64,000 nt of DNA, from contig NZ_CP009928.1 in the NCBI RefSeq assembly GCF_001021975.1, forward strand, positions 682,001-746,000. The letters run 5' to 3'. Made by a program: the position numbers and the translations under genes. The notes under the pieces are model-generated. The model was not told the origin of the DNA, did not search any database, and was given only the letters and a program-made list of their open reading frames with translations. The first letter of the stretch is position 1. Each line of letters opens with the position of its first letter. Shown piece by piece: positions 60,975 to 64,000 of the stretch. This DNA comes from Chryseobacterium gallinarum (lineage in GTDB: Bacteria > Bacteroidota > Bacteroidia > Flavobacteriales > Weeksellaceae).

Positions 60975-61511
60975 TTACAATTCGTAATTCTTCGCATTTT
61001 CTTTGTACCATGAGGAATATTTTACATAGTTATCCGCAATCCGGTTAACTTCTCCTTCCAGTAACTGAGCGTTAATATCTTTAATCTTTTTGGCCGGAAC
61101 GCCTCCCCATACTTCCCCGGATTTGATATGAGTCCCCTGAGTCACTACAGAGCCGGCTCCTACAATAGAATTTTCTTCTACCAGACAGTCATCCATTACG
61201 ATAGCTCCCATCCCGATCAGTACATTATCATGAATTGTACATCCATGAACAATGGCATTATGTCCTATGGAAACATTATTCCCGATATTTAAAGGATGTT
61301 TCTGATAGGTACAGTGAAGCATTGCATTATCCTGAACATTTACTTTATCACCCATTTTGATGTAATGAACATCTCCTCTGATCACAGCATTATACCAAAC
61401 ACTGCAGTCTTTTCCCATGGTAACATCTCCGATAATTGTAGCCGTCTCAGCTAAAAATGTGTTTTCCCCGATCTGAGGTATTTTTCCTAAAAGTTCTTTT
61501 ACAAGTGCCAT
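60975..61511 (-). CDS. gamma-class carbonic anhydrase (YrdA/PaaY-like)
   Basis: 178-aa left-handed beta-helix protein. The hexapeptide repeat pattern is evident (ATIIGDVTMG, NVSIGHNAIVHGC). Zinc His ligands are present in LHCTYQ, SIGHNAIVHG. The GVPAKKIKDI ending is typical. Converts CO2 and bicarbonate, or functions in a related metabolic role. Length is normal for the YrdA/PaaY branch. Confidence 0.92.
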   Translation of the reverse strand: MALVKELLGKIPQIGENTFLAETATIIGDVTMGKDCSVWYNAVIRGDVHYIKMGDKVNVQDNAMLHCTYQKHPLNIGNNVSIGHNAIVHGCTIHDNVLIGMGAIVMDDCLVEENSIVGAGSVVTQGTHIKSGEVWGGVPAKKIKDINAQLLEGEVNRIADNYVKYSSWYKENAKNYEL

Positions 61512-61517
61512 AATTTT

Positions 61518-61560
61518 AATTTGAAAATTTGAAACTAAGCTAATTTGAAAATTGTGAATT
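61518..61560 (+). repeat. short tandem AATTTGAAAA-type repeats
   Basis: AATTTGAAAA, ATTTGAAA and AATTTGAAAATTG follow each other within 43 bp upstream of the carbonic anhydrase start. The block looks like a degenerate interspersed repeat rather than a promoter. Confidence 0.4.
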
Positions 61561-61648
61561 GCTAGACTGTATTTCCAATATCTACCTTCTAAATTATAGT
61601 GATAGCAAAAATCTAACTCCCAATTTTCAGCTTCTAACTTCTAATGCG

Positions 61649-61656
61649 TATTTTTG
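61649..61656 (+). promoter_or_regulatory. -7 box of nfu
   Basis: TATTTTTG, full TAnnTTTG match, 21 bp upstream of the nfu ATG at 61678. Confidence 0.5.
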
Positions 61657-61677
61657 TATCTCAAATTTAACGAAAAA

Positions 61678-62556
61678 ATGCGTACCGTACTTATAGAACC
61701 AACCGAAAACCCGAAAGTAATGAAATTTGTTGCTGATTATAATCTCATTCCGGGTTCTTTGGAGTTGGACAGAAATTCAGATATCTCAGAAATTCCTTTA
61801 GCTCAGGAACTTTTCAATTATCCTTTTGTAGAAAGGATTTTCATTACTGCCAATTTTGTAGCAGTAGCCAAACAGGATACCATCGAATGGGAACATGTAG
61901 CTGAAAGCCTGAAGAATGTGATTGAAGATGAATTGTTGGCAAATCCAAGAATTTATCTTCAGAAGAAAAAAGAAATGTATCAGATTTATGCTGAAATGAC
62001 TCCGAATCCTAATGTCATGAAGTTTGTTTCAAACAAATTACTGATAGATGGTTTTGTAGAAGTGAAATCGAGGGATGCTGCGGAAGAAGTTCCTTTGGCG
62101 CAAGCTATTTTCAATGAGTTTGATTTCGCAACGGAAGTTTTCATTTCCGATAACTTTGTAGCGGTTACCAGAGACAATTCCGTGGAGTGGCATCAGGTAA
62201 TGATGACAGTTCGTTCTCTTATTGCTGATTACCTTCAAAACGGAGGCACAATATCCAACCTTGAGCCTCAGAAACATGAAAGTCCTGTTGAAAAAATCAT
62301 TAACAGAGATTATACTGAGGATGAACAGAAAATTTCCGATATTTTAAATGAATACGTAGCTCCTGCAGTAGAAAATGACGGAGGAAAGATTTCCTTAATG
62401 GAATATGATGAAGCGAGCAAAACTGCGAAAATGCTTTTACAGGGAGCCTGTTCAGGATGCCCGAGCTCTACAGCGACTCTGAAAAACGGAATTGAGAATA
62501 TTTTAAAACAATTCGTTCCGGATTTAGTAGAAAGAGTTGAGGCAGTCAACGGATAA
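61678..62556 (+). CDS. NifU-like Fe-S scaffold with doubled N-terminal domain
   Basis: 292-aa Fe-S assembly protein. Residues 1-85 and about 105-190 are two tandem Nfu_N domains (EPTENPKVMKFVADYNLIPG and MTPNPNVMKFVSNKLLIDG, each followed by a PLAQ-x-x-F block). The C-terminal NifU domain (about 215-290) carries the Fe-S-binding CxxC in GACSGCPSSTATL. It starts at ATG 61678; the longer reading adds unconserved residues. The doubled N-terminal part is common in Bacteroidota. The FMN reductase gene follows 9 bp later. Confidence 0.93.
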   Translation: MRTVLIEPTENPKVMKFVADYNLIPGSLELDRNSDISEIPLAQELFNYPFVERIFITANFVAVAKQDTIEWEHVAESLKNVIEDELLANPRIYLQKKKEMYQIYAEMTPNPNVMKFVSNKLLIDGFVEVKSRDAAEEVPLAQAIFNEFDFATEVFISDNFVAVTRDNSVEWHQVMMTVRSLIADYLQNGGTISNLEPQKHESPVEKIINRDYTEDEQKISDILNEYVAPAVENDGGKISLMEYDEASKTAKMLLQGACSGCPSSTATLKNGIENILKQFVPDLVERVEAVNG

Positions 62557-62565
62557 TACATTTTT

Positions 62566-63093
62566 ATGAATTCTCCCGGAAAGATCCTGGTTATCATTGG
62601 AAGTGCAACAAAGAATTCCAGCAATCAGAAGCTTATGGAGCAGGTGTTGGAAAAAAATCCGGGTATTCATTTCCAGATGTATGATGACCTGTCTGCTTTT
62701 CCGCATTTTGATACTTCATGCACTGATGTCAATATCCCCAAAGAGATAGTGAAAATCAGAGAGGATATCCAACATTCAGCGGGAGTCATATTTTCTACAC
62801 CGGAATATATTTTCAGTATTCCGAGCAGATTAAAGAATGTATTGGAGTGGTGTGTTTCCACAAATGTCTTTACAGATAAACCTGTTGCATGTATTACGGG
62901 TTCGGCCAGTGGAGAGAAGGGGCATGAAGAGTTATTATTGCTTTTAACAACGTTGGGAGCAAAAATAAATGACAAACATCAGCTTTTGATAAAAGGGATA
63001 AAAGGTAAAATAAAGCCTGATGGCTCAGTTGAAAACAATACCTTTGCTAAAGTACTGCAATTGGTAACGGATTTTTCAGAATCCGTTTCATAA
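62566..63093 (+). CDS. NADPH-dependent FMN reductase
   Basis: 175-aa flavodoxin-fold reductase. FMN-binding IGSATKNSSNQKLM near the N-terminus, STPEYIFSIPSRLKNVLEWC for substrate and flavin contacts, and ITGSASGEKGHEELLLLLTTLGA match the SsuE/ArsH-like group. Electron acceptor unknown. Cotranscribed with nfu by spacing, with hemH starting 15 bp after its stop. Confidence 0.9.
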   Translation: MNSPGKILVIIGSATKNSSNQKLMEQVLEKNPGIHFQMYDDLSAFPHFDTSCTDVNIPKEIVKIREDIQHSAGVIFSTPEYIFSIPSRLKNVLEWCVSTNVFTDKPVACITGSASGEKGHEELLLLLTTLGAKINDKHQLLIKGIKGKIKPDGSVENNTFAKVLQLVTDFSESVS

Positions 63094-63108
63094 TTAAAAA
63101 TAAAAATA

Positions 63109-64000
63109 TTGAATAAAAAAGGAATTTTACTGGTCAATCTTGGCTCTCCAAGATCCACGGCTGTAAATGATGTAAAAGAATATCTTGACGAATTTTTAAT
63201 GGACGAAAGGGTAATTGATTACCGTTGGATTTTCCGTGCACTTCTGGTTCGGGGAATTATCTTAAAAACAAGACCTGCCCAATCTGCCGAAGCCTATAAA
63301 ACGGTATGGACGGAAGAAGGCTCTCCCTTAATTGTCATTACTGAAAAAATTCAGAAAAAGCTTCAAAAACTGGTGGATGTCCCTGTAGAAATAGGGATGA
63401 GATATGCTGAACCAAGTATTGAAACCGGTATTCAGAAACTGGTAGATCAGGGAGTTTCCGAAATCGTTCTTTTTCCATTGTATCCTCAATATGCCATGAG
63501 TACAACGGAAACCGTTATTGAAAAAGCAGAAGAAGTAAGGAAAAAGAAATTTCCACAGGTTAAGATCAATTATATTCAGCCTTTTTACAACAGGGATATT
63601 TATATCAATTGTCTGGCAGAAAGTATTAAGGAAAAGCTTCCGGAAAATTTTGATGCGCTGCAGTTTTCTTATCATGGGGTTCCGGAGAGACATATTTATA
63701 AAACAGATCCTACCAAAACCTGTAATCTTAACGATTGCTGTTCCAGAGATGAGAATCCAAGTCATCAGTTTTGCTACCGTCACCAATGTTATAAAACAAC
63801 ACAACTTGTCATTGAAAAACTGAATTTACCTAAAGAAAAAACCATCGTTTCTTTCCAGTCAAGATTAGGAAAAGATAAGTGGATTGAACCTTATACAGAT
63901 GAAACACTGGAAACAATTGGTAAAAAAGGAATAAAAAACCTGGCCATAGTCTGCCCGGCATTTGTTTCAGACTGCCTGGAAACACTGGAGGAAATCTCTG
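63109..64000 (+). CDS. hemH: ferrochelatase, partial (3' end outside window)
   Basis: Inserts ferrous iron into a porphyrin to finish haem. The visible 297 codons show ILLVNLGSP at the start, the catalytic His in FSYHGVPERH, several Cys residues (TCNLNDCC ... HQFCYRHQC) typical of the variant with an Fe-S or metal site, and the catalytic Glu in CPAFVSDCLETLEEI near the edge. The start is TTG at 63109, supported by the conserved N-terminus beginning there; no ATG fits. It follows the FMN reductase gene by 15 bp. Confidence 0.93.
   Translation, partial: MNKKGILLVNLGSPRSTAVNDVKEYLDEFLMDERVIDYRWIFRALLVRGIILKTRPAQSAEAYKTVWTEEGSPLIVITEKIQKKLQKLVDVPVEIGMRYAEPSIETGIQKLVDQGVSEIVLFPLYPQYAMSTTETVIEKAEEVRKKKFPQVKINYIQPFYNRDIYINCLAESIKEKLPENFDALQFSYHGVPERHIYKTDPTKTCNLNDCCSRDENPSHQFCYRHQCYKTTQLVIEKLNLPKEKTIVSFQSRLGKDKWIEPYTDETLETIGKKGIKNLAIVCPAFVSDCLETLEEIS

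Overview
This window looks like chromosomal DNA of a Flavobacteriia bacterium, most likely Chryseobacterium or a close Weeksellaceae relative. The evidence is A+T-rich DNA with start sites that mostly lack Shine-Dalgarno sequences, TAnnTTTG-type -7 boxes close to start codons, two proteins with C-terminal type IX secretion (T9SS) sorting domains, a flavastacin-like astacin protease, families typical of Bacteroidota (DUF4290, DUF4295, Haem_bd, GEVED), and an Nfu protein with a doubled N-terminal domain. Nearly everything reads as stable chromosomal backbone. I see no IS element, prophage, integrase or CRISPR array.

Layout. 1-2.6 kb: lpxH (cut by the window edge), queD, a secreted EreA/ChaN-like protein and a hotdog thioesterase, all on the minus strand. 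2.7-7.3 kb: the glyoxylate shunt (aceB, aceA), divergent from a RamB-like regulator, with two related palindromes between them. 7.4-10.3 kb: comF-like gene, upp, der. 10.7 kb: tRNA-Gln. 11-19.6 kb: small secreted proteins, katG, a c-type haem protein, a DCC thiol protein, a lipoprotein alpha-amylase, and a DUF4290-murA pair. 19.7-31 kb: a NIL-domain protein, a YiiX-like peptidase, an OmpR/HK two-component system, an EamA exporter, and a four-gene operon of mgtC-like gene, RND adaptor, RND pump and TolC-like channel. The operon promoter carries a fourfold 11-bp direct repeat and a leader with a short ORF and hairpin. 31-46 kb: T9SS cargo proteins, an aminotransferase-lipoprotein-murB operon, proC, VanZ, lnt, the rpmB-rpmG-DUF4295 ribosomal operon, a damaged RidA-family gene, ftsY, a GlsB-type protein and sppA. 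46-51 kb: folK and three tandem outer-membrane protein genes. 51-64 kb: recQ, fmt, a Crp/Fnr regulator, a RibB protein with a degenerate GTP cyclohydrolase II half, an LLM flavoenzyme, an astacin, a PIF1-like helicase, a gamma-carbonic anhydrase, nfu, an FMN reductase and hemH (cut by the window edge).

The most interesting region is 20.9-30.4 kb. A two-component system lies near a divalent-metal RND efflux operon whose first gene encodes only the membrane half of an MgtC protein. The operon promoter has the geometry expected for an OmpR-family activator, and its leader looks able to support translation-coupled control. Other points to check are a MurA with Asp in place of the fosfomycin-target Cys, a RibB with a dead C-terminal half, the paired operators at aceB, and the near-identical tandem Omp genes with unrelated C-termini.
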